A stretch of 64,000 bases of DNA. Source: Candidatus Acidiferrum typicum. Lineage in GTDB: Bacteria > Acidobacteriota > Terriglobia > Acidiferrales > UBA7541. This document shows positions 26,250 through 35,046 of this stretch, one piece after another. Where the stretch lies: positions 76,942-140,941 of the forward strand of contig DLMH01000054.1 of assembly GCA_002478115.1 (NCBI GenBank), in the 5' to 3' direction. The position numbers and the translations under genes were made by a program. Every line of letters starts with the position of its first letter. Position 1 is the first letter of the stretch. The notes below the pieces were generated by a model that was not told the origin of the DNA, did no database searches, and was given only the letters and a program-made list of their open reading frames with translations.

Positions 26250-26936
26250 ATGTCCACGCAACTCCCCATCACGAACCCTCCGCTCGTTTGCTGGAATTGC
26301 CACGAGCGCACCATTGGCACACATTTCTGCCCGGGATGCGGCAAATTGCTGCAGCTCCCGCAGGGCAGCGACTACTTTGCGATGTTTGAGCTGCCGCGCA
26401 AGCTCTGGATCGAAATGGACGCGCTCGAACAAAAGTTCCTGCAGCTCAGTTGGAAGCTGCACCCGGACAATTTTGTCAGCGCGACGGAGCAAGAGCGCGA
26501 AATTTCATTGAAGCGCAGCTCGGAACTGAATGACGCCTATCGCACGCTGCGCGACCCCATCGCGCGTGTGGAATACCTGCTGGCGATCGAGGGCATGCGC
26601 AAGAACGGCGAGAACAAGCAGCAGGCGCCCCCGGAATTGCTCGAGGAAGTCTTCGAGCTGAACGAATCGCTCGACGAACTCCGCGAAGCCAAGGCCGAAG
26701 GAAGCGACACTGCTTCGCTCCGGCAGCGTCTGGAAGCCGCGGAAAAGAGTTTTGGAGAGAAGCTGAACGAGGTTGATGGCGCGCTGCAGTCCAAAGCGCA
26801 GGAATGGGACGATGCCATTGACGCGGGCGCGAATGTGGCGGACCGAGGGAAGATCATGGCGCAACTCAATGAGTTGTTGAACCGGCGCTCCTACATTCGC
26901 AATCTGGTGGTCAATGTTCAAAAGGAATTACTGTAG
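26250..26936 (+). CDS. hscB: Fe-S co-chaperone HscB with N-terminal zinc ribbon
   Basis: 228 residues from the ATG at 26250 (ttagga upstream). Residues 14-30 form a tetracysteine knuckle: Cys14-x2-Cys17 and Cys27-x2-Cys30 (CWNCHERTIGTHFCPGCG). The J domain follows (DYFAMFELPRKLWIE, then the HPD tripeptide in LSWKLHPDNFVS), and then the three-helix HscB C-terminal domain that grips IscU. E. coli HscB lacks the cysteines, whereas eukaryotic HSC20 has them. It stimulates the ATPase of HscA, encoded 52 bases downstream. Confidence 0.93.
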   Translation: MSTQLPITNPPLVCWNCHERTIGTHFCPGCGKLLQLPQGSDYFAMFELPRKLWIEMDALEQKFLQLSWKLHPDNFVSATEQEREISLKRSSELNDAYRTLRDPIARVEYLLAIEGMRKNGENKQQAPPELLEEVFELNESLDELREAKAEGSDTASLRQRLEAAEKSFGEKLNEVDGALQSKAQEWDDAIDAGANVADRGKIMAQLNELLNRRSYIRNLVVNVQKELL

Positions 26937-26988
26937 CGTGGTCGTCGGGCCCGGGTTCTAGCTGAAAACGGATTACTGATAACTTTTC

Positions 26989-28830
26989 ATGGGAAAGATC
27001 GTCGGCATCGATCTGGGAACAACGAACAGCCTGGTGGCGTACGTGGATGCGCAGACCGGCGAGCCGAGGTGTATTCCGGGGCCGTCCGGCAGCACGCTGT
27101 GCCCCTCCGTCGTCAGCATTGATCCGGACGGCAGCATCATCGTTGGGGAACCGGCGCGCCGCCGCTTGCTGATCCAGCCGGAGCGCTCCATCTATTCCGT
27201 GAAGCGCCTGATGGGCCGCGGGCCTTCCGACGTGCAGAGCGAACTGAAGCTCTTCCCCTTCCGCATCGATCCCGCAAGCAGAAATGTGATCCGCGTGCAG
27301 CTCGGCGATAAGGTATTTACGCCGCCGGAGATTTCGTCGTTCATTTTGCGCGAGTTGAAGAATTGGGCGGAATCCTACTTCGGCGAAACGGTGGACCGCG
27401 CGGTGATCACCGTGCCCGCCTATTTCAACGATGCGCAGCGCCAGGCCACCAAGGATGCCGGCAAGCTCGCCGGACTGGAAGTGCTGCGCCTGGTCAACGA
27501 ACCGACGGCCGCGGCCCTGGCGTATGGCTTGCACGAAAAGCGGCGGGGCAAGGTTGCCGTTTACGATCTGGGCGGCGGCACCTTCGATATTTCCGTGCTC
27601 AAGCTGATTTCCACGGGCGAAGGCGACATTTATCAAGTGCTTTCCACGAACGGCGATACGCACCTCGGCGGCGACGACATTGATAACCTGCTGCAGGCCT
27701 TTGTCCACGAACAGATTCTGCAGCACGACCAGATTGACTTTTCGCCGCATGGCGAACTGGCTCAGGAACTCCGCAAGGTGCTAATTGAGATCAAGCACCA
27801 GCTCTCCGAAACAACCACGGCCACGCTGCGTTTTCCGCTGCCCAACGGCAATGTTTTCGTGCGCGAATTCACGCGGGGCGCGCTGGAAGCTCTGATTCGC
27901 CCGGTGGTGGAGCGCACAATGGCACCGGTGAAGCAGGCGCTGGCCGACGCGCAACTGAAGCCCAGCGAATTGGATGAAGTCGTCCTGGTTGGCGGCACCA
28001 CACGCACGCCGCTGATTCGCCGCACCGTGCAGGAGTTTTTCGACCGCAAGCCGCACACGGAGCTGAATCCAGACGAAGTGGTGGCGCTGGGCGCCGCGGT
28101 GCAGGCCAACATCCTCGATCAGGGCGTGAAGGACATGCTGCTGCTGGACGTCACGCCGCTTTCGCTAGGTATCGAGACCTATGGCGGCGCCGTGGCCAAG
28201 GTCATCCCGCGTAACTCCACGATACCCGCGAGCGCCCAGGAGCTTTACACCACCGGAGTGGACAATCAGACCGGAATTGACATCCATGTGCTGCAGGGGG
28301 AGCGCGAATTGGCGAAGGACTGCCGTTCGCTAGCACGGTTCACCTTGCGAGTTCCCCCGGCACCGGCGGGTCTTCCCCGCATCGAAGTGAAATTCCTTAT
28401 TGACGCTAACGGCATTCTGCAGGTGGCCGCGAAAGACTTGCGTACCGGCGAGCAGCACACCATTGAGGTGCAGCCCAGCTATGGCCTGAACGACGCGGAC
28501 ATCGAGCGCATGCTCGAGGAATCCATAGAGTATGCGGAGCAGGATTTCGCGGAGCGCCAGGTGATCGAAGCGCGCACCGAAGCGGAATTAATCCTCTCCG
28601 CCACGGCGAAGGCGCTGGCGAATCCGCAGGCCGCACAATTGCCTGTGACGGAGCGGCAGAAGGTGGATGCCAGTGTTGCCACGCTGCAAGAAGCGGTGAA
28701 GGGCAGCGACTACAAACTGATCCGGCGGCAGATCGATGAGTTGAATCGCGCCACGGAACATCTGGCCGAAGTGCTGATGAGTTCTGCGGTGCAAACGGCG
28801 CTCGAGGGCAAAAAATTGGCCGAAGTCTAG
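26989..28830 (+). CDS. hscA: Hsp70-type Fe-S chaperone HscA
   Basis: 613 residues. The Hsp70 nucleotide-binding domain shows [29 protein letters not shown] and [14 protein letters not shown]; the linker [18 protein letters not shown] leads to the substrate domain. It releases clusters from IscU using ATP, aided by HscB. The gene lies within the Fe-S operon, which separates it from DnaK. A REP-like pair of hairpins follows in the 135-base gap before fdx. Confidence 0.95.
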   Translation: MGKIVGIDLGTTNSLVAYVDAQTGEPRCIPGPSGSTLCPSVVSIDPDGSIIVGEPARRRLLIQPERSIYSVKRLMGRGPSDVQSELKLFPFRIDPASRNVIRVQLGDKVFTPPEISSFILRELKNWAESYFGETVDRAVITVPAYFNDAQRQATKDAGKLAGLEVLRLVNEPTAAALAYGLHEKRRGKVAVYDLGGGTFDISVLKLISTGEGDIYQVLSTNGDTHLGGDDIDNLLQAFVHEQILQHDQIDFSPHGELAQELRKVLIEIKHQLSETTTATLRFPLPNGNVFVREFTRGALEALIRPVVERTMAPVKQALADAQLKPSELDEVVLVGGTTRTPLIRRTVQEFFDRKPHTELNPDEVVALGAAVQANILDQGVKDMLLLDVTPLSLGIETYGGAVAKVIPRNSTIPASAQELYTTGVDNQTGIDIHVLQGERELAKDCRSLARFTLRVPPAPAGLPRIEVKFLIDANGILQVAAKDLRTGEQHTIEVQPSYGLNDADIERMLEESIEYAEQDFAERQVIEARTEAELILSATAKALANPQAAQLPVTERQKVDASVATLQEAVKGSDYKLIRRQIDELNRATEHLAEVLMSSAVQTALEGKKLAEV

Positions 28831-28862
28831 CTGGCTGTTGCAAGAGTTGGTTTCTTCAGGAG

Positions 28863-28919
28863 GCCGGGGCTTCAGCCCCGGCGTCGAGGCCCCAGGACGA
28901 ACGGGCTTTAGCCCCTGAA
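28863..28919. repeat. REP-like palindromic pair, copy A
   Basis: Two hairpins: gccggggct-tc-agccccggc (28863-28882, perfect 9-base arms) and gggct-tt-agccc (28903-28914). The 18 bases from 28902 to 28919 occur again, reversed and complemented, at 31721-31738. Copies in intergenic gaps with paired palindromes resemble REP/BIME elements. Confidence 0.75.
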
Positions 28920-28965
28920 GAAAGCTTTTCCGATGTTTTTCGGGAATTTGTGAGGGGAGAGCACT

Positions 28966-29376
28966 ATGGGTGGCAGCAATCCGTACATCGAGGAAGTGAA
29001 ATACAAGAAGGCGACCAAGAAGTTCAAGGTCACCTTTCTTCCGAGCGGCAAAACCATTGAGGTCGACCCGGAAAAGTTTCCCTACGGCCACAACGGCCTG
29101 CCCGGCAGCATCCTGGATATTTCCGAGGGCTTCCAGATGGGCCTGGACCATGCCTGCGGCGGCGTTTGCGCCTGCTCCACCTGCCATGTGGTCGTGAAGG
29201 AAGGCCTGGAATCCTGCAACGAAGCTACCGATGCGGAACTCGACGAACTCGATGAAGCACCGGGCATCACCCCAAAATCGCGCCTGGGTTGCCAGACCGT
29301 CCCCGACGGCACCACGGACATCGTGGTGGAAATCCCGGATTGGAACAAAAATTACGCCAAGGAACTGGATCACTGA
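28966..29376 (+). CDS. fdx: [2Fe-2S] ferredoxin of the isc system
   Basis: 136 residues. The adrenodoxin-like cluster ligands are in DHACGGVCACSTCHVVV (C-x5-C-x2-C) with the fourth cysteine in SRLGCQTVPDG. It supplies electrons for cluster assembly on IscU. The N-terminus begins with about 20 lysine-rich residues (VKYKKATKKFKVTFLPSG) ahead of the usual start, making it slightly longer than the E. coli protein. It follows hscA and precedes iscX. Confidence 0.94.
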   Translation: MGGSNPYIEEVKYKKATKKFKVTFLPSGKTIEVDPEKFPYGHNGLPGSILDISEGFQMGLDHACGGVCACSTCHVVVKEGLESCNEATDAELDELDEAPGITPKSRLGCQTVPDGTTDIVVEIPDWNKNYAKELDH

Positions 29377-29467
29377 AGACCTGACTCGTGACTCGTGATT
29401 GTTTGCTGGTGGCTGGTGATTCGTGACTCGGAGCAACAATCCAAGGGGCTGCGGAAAAAGCACCATT

Positions 29468-29559
29468 CCGTCATTCCGAACGGAGTCTGCGGAGTGAGGA
29501 ATCCCTCTTTTCTTGGGCTTCCGCAAAAGAGAGATTCCTCGCTTCGCTCGGAATGACGG
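29468..29559. repeat. Long imperfect inverted repeat between fdx and iscX
   Basis: The outer arms cgtcattccga (29469-29479) and tcggaatgacg (29548-29558) are perfect reverse complements; inner arms gaggaatc/ctcttt (about 29496-29510) and aagagagattcctc (about 29526-29540) also pair. The whole could fold into a cruciform or RNA hairpin of about 90 bases. Preceding bases 29387-29430 contain short tandem versions of gtgactcgtgatt. No protein is encoded in the 294-base gap. Confidence 0.7.
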
Positions 29560-29670
29560 GTTGGGCCACTTTTTCAACAGCTGGCTAAGCAGGAGCGCTT
29601 TGTGACGGCTGCCCCCTGGCATGAGCGTACTCGCAGGGGATGAGACCGGCGATTTGGAGGAGCGGAATTC

Positions 29671-29889
29671 ATGCCGCGGTCTTTTGACTGGGACAACCTC
29701 GATGATATTGCCATCGGCTTGTCGGACAAGTATCCCGATGTCGATCCGCTGACTGTCCGCTTTACGGATCTGCACAAATGGATCACGGAATTGCCGGGGT
29801 TTGCGGGTGATCCGCTGAAGTCCAACGAGAGCAAGCTCGAAGCCATTCAGATGGCCTGGCACGAAGAGTGGCAGGACCGCCAGGGGTGA
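29671..29889 (+). CDS. iscX: Fe-S assembly protein IscX
   Basis: 72 residues, typical IscX size. It starts SFDWDNLDDIAIGLSDKYPD, then LTVRFTDLHKWITELPGF and ends with KLEAIQMAWHEEW, the family's acidic helices that bind iron and the desulfurase IscS, moderating the rate of cluster assembly. It is the last gene of the isc run, separated from fdx by repeat-rich DNA; ggaggag precedes the ATG. Confidence 0.93.
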   Translation: MPRSFDWDNLDDIAIGLSDKYPDVDPLTVRFTDLHKWITELPGFAGDPLKSNESKLEAIQMAWHEEWQDRQG

Positions 29890-29892
29890 GAG

Positions 29893-30010
29893 AAGTTTTA
29901 AGTTTTCAGTATTAAGTTTTAAGTAGAACCCGAATGCGGGCGCATGGTTTACCTACCCACGGGCCGTTCTTCCGAAACTTAAAACTTACAACTTAGAACT
30001 TATAACTTTC
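29893..30010. repeat. A/T-rich inverted repeats of the AAGTTTTAAG family
   Basis: AAGTTTTAAG occurs at 29893-29902 and 29914-29923; its reverse complement CTTAAAACTT occurs at 29978-29987, within a run of similar units up to about 30010. The two sides can pair across about 55 bases. A related unit (aaaacttagaatttagaact) lies at 43171-43190. The composition is unlike the GC-rich surroundings. Confidence 0.65.
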
Positions 30011-30075
30011 TGCCCCCGCGTGGCGCACAAAGGGGCTTTCTCGTATACTTGAAAGGTTGTATTTCCCACGATTGT

Positions 30076-30150
30076 GGCGCTATGGTGCAACGGTTAGCAC
30101 GCGGCCCTTTCAAGGCCGAAATACGGGTTCGATTCCCGTTAGCGCTACCA
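30076..30150 (+). tRNA. tRNA-Glu (anticodon UUC)
   Basis: A full cloverleaf can be drawn: acceptor GGCGCTA with TAGCGCT (first pair G-U), D arm around GTGCAACGGTTAGCAC, anticodon stem CGGCC/GGCCG with loop CTTTCAA reading TTC, T arm CGGGTTCGATTCCCG, and an encoded 3' CCA ending at 30150. A TATACT -10-like hexamer sits at 30044-30049. Confidence 0.95.
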
Positions 30151-30276
30151 AGCTTTTTCCACTTTCCGGCTGTACAAAACCTGCCTGGTCCCGGCGCTTC
30201 CCACTGATTTTATGCCCTTGGGGCCGTGGTGTTATCCTTGTAAAGACGTCCCATTTGCGGGCTGGAGGGCATTTCG

Positions 30277-31023
30277 ATGGCAGAGCTGTTTCGCTCCAAT
30301 AATCCTGTTCTGAAGGAGAAGCTGTTCGCCGGGCCGATTGCCGCCGGCGAAACGATGACCATCCAAGGCACGGTCAACAAAACCGGCCTGCTGCTTCTTC
30401 TTGTGGTCATTGCGGCGGCATGGACCTGGGGTCTGAGCCATTCTCCCACTCCGGAAGCTGCTTATCCGTGGATGATCGGCGGCGCGCTTGGCGGATTCGT
30501 TCTCGCCCTGGTGACGGTGTTCAAGAACACCTGGTCGCCGGTCACCGCGCCCATCTATGCGCTGCTCGAAGGGCTTTTTCTTGGCGGCATTTCGGCCGTG
30601 TTTGAGAAGTCTTATCCGGGTATCGCGGTGCAGGCGGTGGGCCTGACCTTTGCGGTGCTGTTTGTCTTGCTGCTTGCGTACAAGACCGGCCTCGTGCGCG
30701 CCACGCGGGGGTTCAAGCTGGGCGTGATCGCCGCAACCGGCGCGGTCATGCTTGTTTACGCAGCCAATGTGATCATGAGCTTGTTCTTCCACTCACAAAT
30801 TTCCGTTCTCTACAGCAGTTCGCCCCTGGGCATCGGCATCAGCGTGGTTGTGGTCATTATCGCGGCGCTGAATTTGGTCCTCGATTTCGACATGATCGAA
30901 ACAGGTTCGCGCATGAGCGCTCCCAAGTACATGGAATGGTACGGCGCGTTCGCCATGATGGTGACGCTGGTCTGGTTGTACCTGGAAATTCTGCGCCTGC
31001 TCAGTAAGACGCGACGCCGGTGA
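30277..31023 (+). CDS. Bax inhibitor-1/YccA family membrane protein
   Basis: 248 residues with about seven membrane helices, opening after a 40-residue soluble N-terminus (FRSNNPVLKEKLFAGP). It matches the bacterial YccA branch of the Bax inhibitor-1 superfamily: APIYALLEGLFLGGISAVFE and the last-helix region VLDFDMIETGSRM with MEWYGAFAMMVTLVWLYLEI. Family members are linked to protease FtsH modulation or pH-gated calcium leak; which applies here cannot be told. A ggaggg lies about seven bases before the ATG. Confidence 0.87.
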   Translation: MAELFRSNNPVLKEKLFAGPIAAGETMTIQGTVNKTGLLLLLVVIAAAWTWGLSHSPTPEAAYPWMIGGALGGFVLALVTVFKNTWSPVTAPIYALLEGLFLGGISAVFEKSYPGIAVQAVGLTFAVLFVLLLAYKTGLVRATRGFKLGVIAATGAVMLVYAANVIMSLFFHSQISVLYSSSPLGIGISVVVVIIAALNLVLDFDMIETGSRMSAPKYMEWYGAFAMMVTLVWLYLEILRLLSKTRRR

Positions 31024-31643
31024 AACTTAAGAAAACCAAGAGTGCTCGTAAAACTGAGTCGAGGCTTGCCCTCTCACGCAAGTTTATTTCCGCTTTGAGC
31101 TATGCGGCGCGGCTGCACGCCAACCAGATTCGCAAGCGCACCGAGCGGCCGTACATCGGCCACCTGCTGGGAGTCGCGTCCATCGTCATCGAGTACGGCG
31201 GGGACGAGGAGATGGCCATCGCCGCGCTTTTGCACGACGCGGTGGAGGATCAGGGCGGCCTGCCGCGGCTGCGCGAAATTCGCCGGAAATTCGGGAAGCG
31301 CGTGGCGGAGATCGTGGACGGCTGTACGGACGCGTACAGCGAACCCAAGCTGCCGTGGCTCCGGCGCAAGAACGATTACGTCGCGCGCGTTGCCCGCGAA
31401 GCAGCCGACGTCCGACTGGTTTCCGCCGCCGACAAGCTCTCCAACACGCGGGAAATCCTGCACGACGTGCGCATGCACGGTGTAAGTGTGTACGAGCGTT
31501 TTACGGGAAAGAAGGACGGCACGCTGTGGTACTACCGCGCGCTGATCACGGCCTTTCGCGCGGCGGGCAACAATCCTTTGATTGACGAACTCGATCGCGT
31601 GGTCAGCGAACTCGAGGTAATTTCCAGTAAAGCGTCATCCTAA
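31020..31643 (+). CDS. Single-domain SpoT-like HD hydrolase
   Basis: 207 residues, starting at a GTG that overlaps the preceding stop (GTGA at 31020-31023), implying coupled translation. The HD fold is read as AARLHANQIRKRTERPYIGHL, the metal His-Asp in AIAALLHDAVEDQGG and the final Asp in VRLVSAADKLSNTREIL. The arrangement is that of the hydrolase half of RelA/SpoT, as in small alarmone hydrolases that break (p)ppGpp. It has no synthetase or regulatory domain. HD enzymes vary, so alarmone specificity is inference. Confidence 0.85.
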   Translation: MKLKKTKSARKTESRLALSRKFISALSYAARLHANQIRKRTERPYIGHLLGVASIVIEYGGDEEMAIAALLHDAVEDQGGLPRLREIRRKFGKRVAEIVDGCTDAYSEPKLPWLRRKNDYVARVAREAADVRLVSAADKLSNTREILHDVRMHGVSVYERFTGKKDGTLWYYRALITAFRAAGNNPLIDELDRVVSELEVISSKASS

Positions 31644-31720
31644 GGGAGAATGAAAGCACGTCCGCGCGTGAACCGGCTCGAATCTTTAGCGGGGTGCGGA
31701 AAAAGGCTTAAAACCATTTA

Positions 31721-31778
31721 TTCAGGGGCTAAAGCCCGACGATAGCTAAGCATTTAATGTCGGAGCTAAAGCTCCGAC
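31721..31778. repeat. REP-like palindromic pair, copy B
   Basis: Bases 31721-31738 are the exact reverse complement of 28902-28919. Next to them gtcggagct-aa-agctccgac (31759-31778) is a perfect 9-base-arm palindrome, similar in layout to the companion hairpin of copy A. The 246-base gap holding it has no gene. Confidence 0.75.
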
Positions 31779-31889
31779 CCCCGAAACGGCGGAGTTTTTC
31801 CGCGAGCCGTTAGAACGCAAAGTGGGGCCGGGCAGAAAAACCCCCGGCAGGGCAGAACGCGTTACACTTCCAAGGATCAGAATGCGCTC

Positions 31890-32525
31890 ATGACTGCACC
31901 GGCTGCCAAGCAACCAAAGCTGTTTACCCTGGGGCACTCCAACCTGGGGATGTCCGATCTGCTCGGCATGCTTGTTCGCCACGAGATCAAAGTGCTGTGC
32001 GATGTCCGCAGCCGGCCTGGGAGCTTTCGGTATCCCCAGTTCAACCGCCAACCGCTGGAAGCGCGGCTAACCGCGGCGAAAATACGTTACGAATTTTTTG
32101 GCGAGCAGCTTGGCGGGCGACCCCTGGATCCGCGCTTTTACCTGCCAAACGGCATGGTGGATTATGCCGGCCGGCGCAAAGCTCCTGATTTTCTGGAGGC
32201 AGTGGACCGTACCATTGCCCGTGCCCGCGAAGCGCCTACAGCAATCCTCTGCGCCGAAGAAGATCCGCTGCACTGCCACCGTTTTCTACTCATTTGCCCG
32301 GCGCTGGTGCAGAAAGGCGCTGTGCCTCTGCACCTGAGGCGCGGTGGAGTCATTGAGCCGCATCGTGATGGCGAGGACCGGCTCCTTCAATTGCACGGGT
32401 TTGCCGACGTCACCAGTGATTCCCTGTTCGTTCACGGCCGCGAGGCTGCGCTCGAAGACGCGCTCCGGCTTCAGGCGGAGCAATACGCCTTCCGGACTTC
32501 CCCGGAGGCCATCGAGTATTTCTGA
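31890..32525 (+). CDS. DUF488 family protein
   Basis: 211 residues. It matches DUF488: LFTLGHSNLGMSDLLGML, KVLCDVRSRPGSFRYPQFNR, YEFFGEQLGGRP, and the conserved cysteine-rich motif ILCAEEDPLHCHRFLL. No biochemical function is established for most of the family. The start follows a modest ribosome binding site (aaggatcag). It appears free-standing. Confidence 0.85.
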   Translation: MTAPAAKQPKLFTLGHSNLGMSDLLGMLVRHEIKVLCDVRSRPGSFRYPQFNRQPLEARLTAAKIRYEFFGEQLGGRPLDPRFYLPNGMVDYAGRRKAPDFLEAVDRTIARAREAPTAILCAEEDPLHCHRFLLICPALVQKGAVPLHLRRGGVIEPHRDGEDRLLQLHGFADVTSDSLFVHGREAALEDALRLQAEQYAFRTSPEAIEYF

Positions 32526-32670
32526 GCACGAGAAGCCTCAGGCGAGTTTGCGATCTCCTCTGGAAATAGAAGCGCGTCTGCTGGATGATTGAGCCCTCAT
32601 CACTGGACGATTCCGCCTCAGCCGCCACTGCAGAGTTTTGCATCCGCTGAGAAACGTAAGGGGTCCCGGG

Positions 32671-33741
32671 TTGCCATTATCGAAAGTTTTCGTCATCGGA
32701 TCCAACAGCGCTTTTGGCTCGCGGGTGGTTCCATCGGAACAGGTTGATCACGCCTTTGGGATGCCTTCCGGCAAATTGCGCCACCGCGCGGGGATTGTGT
32801 CGCTTGCCTATGTAGCAAAAGAGGAGAATGAGGGCACGCTGGGCGCGCAAGCGGCGGCGCCTCTGTTGCCGGGCGGGAAGGAAAAAGGGCACGGCATTGA
32901 TTGGATTGTGGCGGCCAGTGAAACGCACCACGCTTATCCCTCGCTTTCCGCGATTCTGCATGCGCGGCTCGGCTTGCCGGAGAATTGCAGCGCGCTCGAT
33001 GTCGGGAGTGGCTGCCTGGCAATCGTGCAGGCGCTGGCCGTGGCCCAGGCGTTGCTGGCGTCTGGCCGTGGCACGAGAATCCTCGTGGCGAGCGCGGATG
33101 TACACAGCAGATCCCTGCGTCCCGGGCGCGCGGCGGGGGAGTTCGGCGGCCTTTTTGGCGATGGAGCAAGCGCATTCCTGCTGTCGAGCGCAAAGCCCGA
33201 AGGGAACCGGCCAGCGTACCGGCTAGGAGAATTCTTTTTTGGGTGCGCCGCACAGTATGCCGATGCGATTTCCGTGAGCGACGCCGGTGGCGGACGCCTG
33301 ACCGTGCAATTCAACGGGGGAGCACTCTCTCGTGCCGCGGTGCACCGCATGGTGAAAGTGCTGCATGAAGTGGAGCGCCGGAGCGGACTTTCGCGCAAGG
33401 AAGCCGGCGCGTTTGCCACGCACCAGCCCAATCCGCGGCTGGTCACTCTGCTGGCGAAGCAGTTGAAGGTGCCGGCAAGTTCATTTCCACCGATCGCGGC
33501 CACCAGCGGGAATTTGGGCGCTTCGACCTGCGGCGCTGCTCTGCATGCTGCGCTGCAACATGCCGCGCAACAGCCCGCGGCTCAGCGCAAGCCGATCTTC
33601 CTGGCGTCTCTGGGGCCGGGGCTGCTGTTTGGCGGAGGCTGGATGGTACCGGCGCACGGCTGGGCGGCTGTCAAGAGATTCCCAGCCCGCGGCAGAGCAC
33701 AAAACTCCGGCAGCGAATTTCCCCAGGCCATTTTATGGTGA
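32671..33741 (+). CDS. KAS III-like (FabH-related) synthase, orphan
   Basis: 356 residues from a TTG at 32671, which has taagggg about seven bases upstream; a TTG at 32638 is an alternative. The thiolase-fold Cys-His-Asn triad is traceable: Cys in ALDVGSGCLAIVQAL, His in ATHQPNPRLVTLL, Asn in ATSGNLGASTCGAAL. The last also resembles FabH GNTSAAS. No acyl carrier protein or other fatty-acid gene is nearby, so it may condense a dedicated acyl group, or it may be a diverged FabH. Its stop overlaps by nine bases the stop end of the metalloprotease gene on the other strand. Confidence 0.8.
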   Translation: MPLSKVFVIGSNSAFGSRVVPSEQVDHAFGMPSGKLRHRAGIVSLAYVAKEENEGTLGAQAAAPLLPGGKEKGHGIDWIVAASETHHAYPSLSAILHARLGLPENCSALDVGSGCLAIVQALAVAQALLASGRGTRILVASADVHSRSLRPGRAAGEFGGLFGDGASAFLLSSAKPEGNRPAYRLGEFFFGCAAQYADAISVSDAGGGRLTVQFNGGALSRAAVHRMVKVLHEVERRSGLSRKEAGAFATHQPNPRLVTLLAKQLKVPASSFPPIAATSGNLGASTCGAALHAALQHAAQQPAAQRKPIFLASLGPGLLFGGGWMVPAHGWAAVKRFPARGRAQNSGSEFPQAILW

Positions 33742-34950
33742 CGGACGCGTGCGCGTGGTGAAGGTGGTGTTCGCGGGCGGCACCACACATCCCTGCAGGG
33801 GTGGCCAGCCGGGATCCGTGGTGGAATTGCGGCAGAGGGAAACGAGCGCATCGCTCACGTCGCTTGGCGCGACCGCGCCATCCAGAGGTTCTACGTAAAT
33901 CTTGTAGCTTTGGCCTACTGGCAACTGATCGATCTCGTAGTTGCCGTCGAATTGCACCGGGCCGGGCGCGGTGCAGCTCCAGCCGCCCAGCGTGCCTGCG
34001 ATGACCGCGCCGCTCGTCGCATCGATGGCCACGACGTGCGCGCCGAATACTCCGGTGACTCCCGGCGGCGCCGACGGCAGCGAAATGGGATTCGCGGGAA
34101 TGATGTGCCCCTGGATCGAGCCCACATAAAGCCTGTCATTCGGATCGTGATAGAGAACGCGCAAGCCGGTACGATCGTCGTCTGCCAGCGGCGCGTCCGG
34201 CTGCTGCGTCGTTGGCCGCTGCCCGGCAAAGGTGCCGGGCGCTGGAGCGAACGGGAACATCATGGCGCTCCAAACCGCGGAATGACTGAATCCCAGCGCG
34301 TGGCCCAGTTCGTGGGTGAGGATCGATTCCAAGTCGTAGGAGCCCGGATCTGCGCTCAGCGCCTGGGGAGTGGCGAAGGAGGTTAGCGAATCGCTAGGAT
34401 TGAAATAGAGATCAGCGTCGAGGATCTGGCCAACTTCCGTGGAAGCGGGGCCGCTGCCAACCTGAATGCCAATGGTGTCGGCGGTAACGACGCGGGTAAA
34501 CGCCAGCACGCCGGGAGTGAAGGCCATGTCCGGCTGGTCAAAGCAGATGGAGTTGATCCCGTCGATGCCGCATACATTCGCAGAGGAGATTCGAGTCAGC
34601 GGAGCCAGTGAAGCCGGCGTCAGCGTCGTGCCGCTCACATTTGTCCACACGGTGAGCGCCTGCTGGATGGTTTGCTCGATTTCATTCAGGCTGCCAGTGG
34701 GAGTCTGGTCCTGCGTCAGAATGGTCGTTGGATTGCTGCCAAGCACCGTGCTCCAGCGAAAAGACAGGCTGCCGGCGCCGGTCAGTTGGTGCGCGTGAAT
34801 CGGGCAGGCCGAGCCTCCCGAAACGCTGACCGGCTGGCGGACATCGGGCACGATCTCGTTGAAGGCATACCCGTGAGCGGCAACCACGGACCAGAGCCCG
34901 TAAAGAGCGGCGACGCCAATGGCACCAAGTTTTCGGAACGTCACTCGCAT
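33733..34950 (-). CDS. Secreted matrixin-like zinc metalloprotease
   Basis: 405 residues from the ATG at 34950, whose product opens with a signal peptide (MRVTFRKLGAIGVAALYGLW); an ATG at 35046, directly after the upstream stop, would add 32 residues. The catalytic zinc site is HELGHALGFSH, the extended HExxHxxGxxH of matrixins and other metzincins; the following SAMMFPF supplies the Met-turn. AVWSAMMF and DDRTGLRVLYHD support the matrixin subfamily. The C-terminal 130 residues form a beta-rich region with CVVPPANTTF. It would digest proteins in the periplasm or outside. It lies last in a three-gene secreted cluster. Confidence 0.85.
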   Translation of the reverse strand: MRVTFRKLGAIGVAALYGLWSVVAAHGYAFNEIVPDVRQPVSVSGGSACPIHAHQLTGAGSLSFRWSTVLGSNPTTILTQDQTPTGSLNEIEQTIQQALTVWTNVSGTTLTPASLAPLTRISSANVCGIDGINSICFDQPDMAFTPGVLAFTRVVTADTIGIQVGSGPASTEVGQILDADLYFNPSDSLTSFATPQALSADPGSYDLESILTHELGHALGFSHSAVWSAMMFPFAPAPGTFAGQRPTTQQPDAPLADDDRTGLRVLYHDPNDRLYVGSIQGHIIPANPISLPSAPPGVTGVFGAHVVAIDATSGAVIAGTLGGWSCTAPGPVQFDGNYEIDQLPVGQSYKIYVEPLDGAVAPSDVSDALVSLCRNSTTDPGWPPLQGCVVPPANTTFTTRTRPSP

Positions 34951-35046
34951 GGTCTGCTTCTGCCTTGCCTTTCGCCCGTCGCTTTCATTGACTTTCGATC
35001 CGTAACCCAACTCACGCACAAAATCCTTGCCCCGCAAAGAAGCCAT

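Noticed and set aside
29387..29430. Tandem gtgactcgtgatt units considered as a CRISPR array
   Set aside because: Repeats are too short and irregular, no spacers of constant length, and no cas genes.
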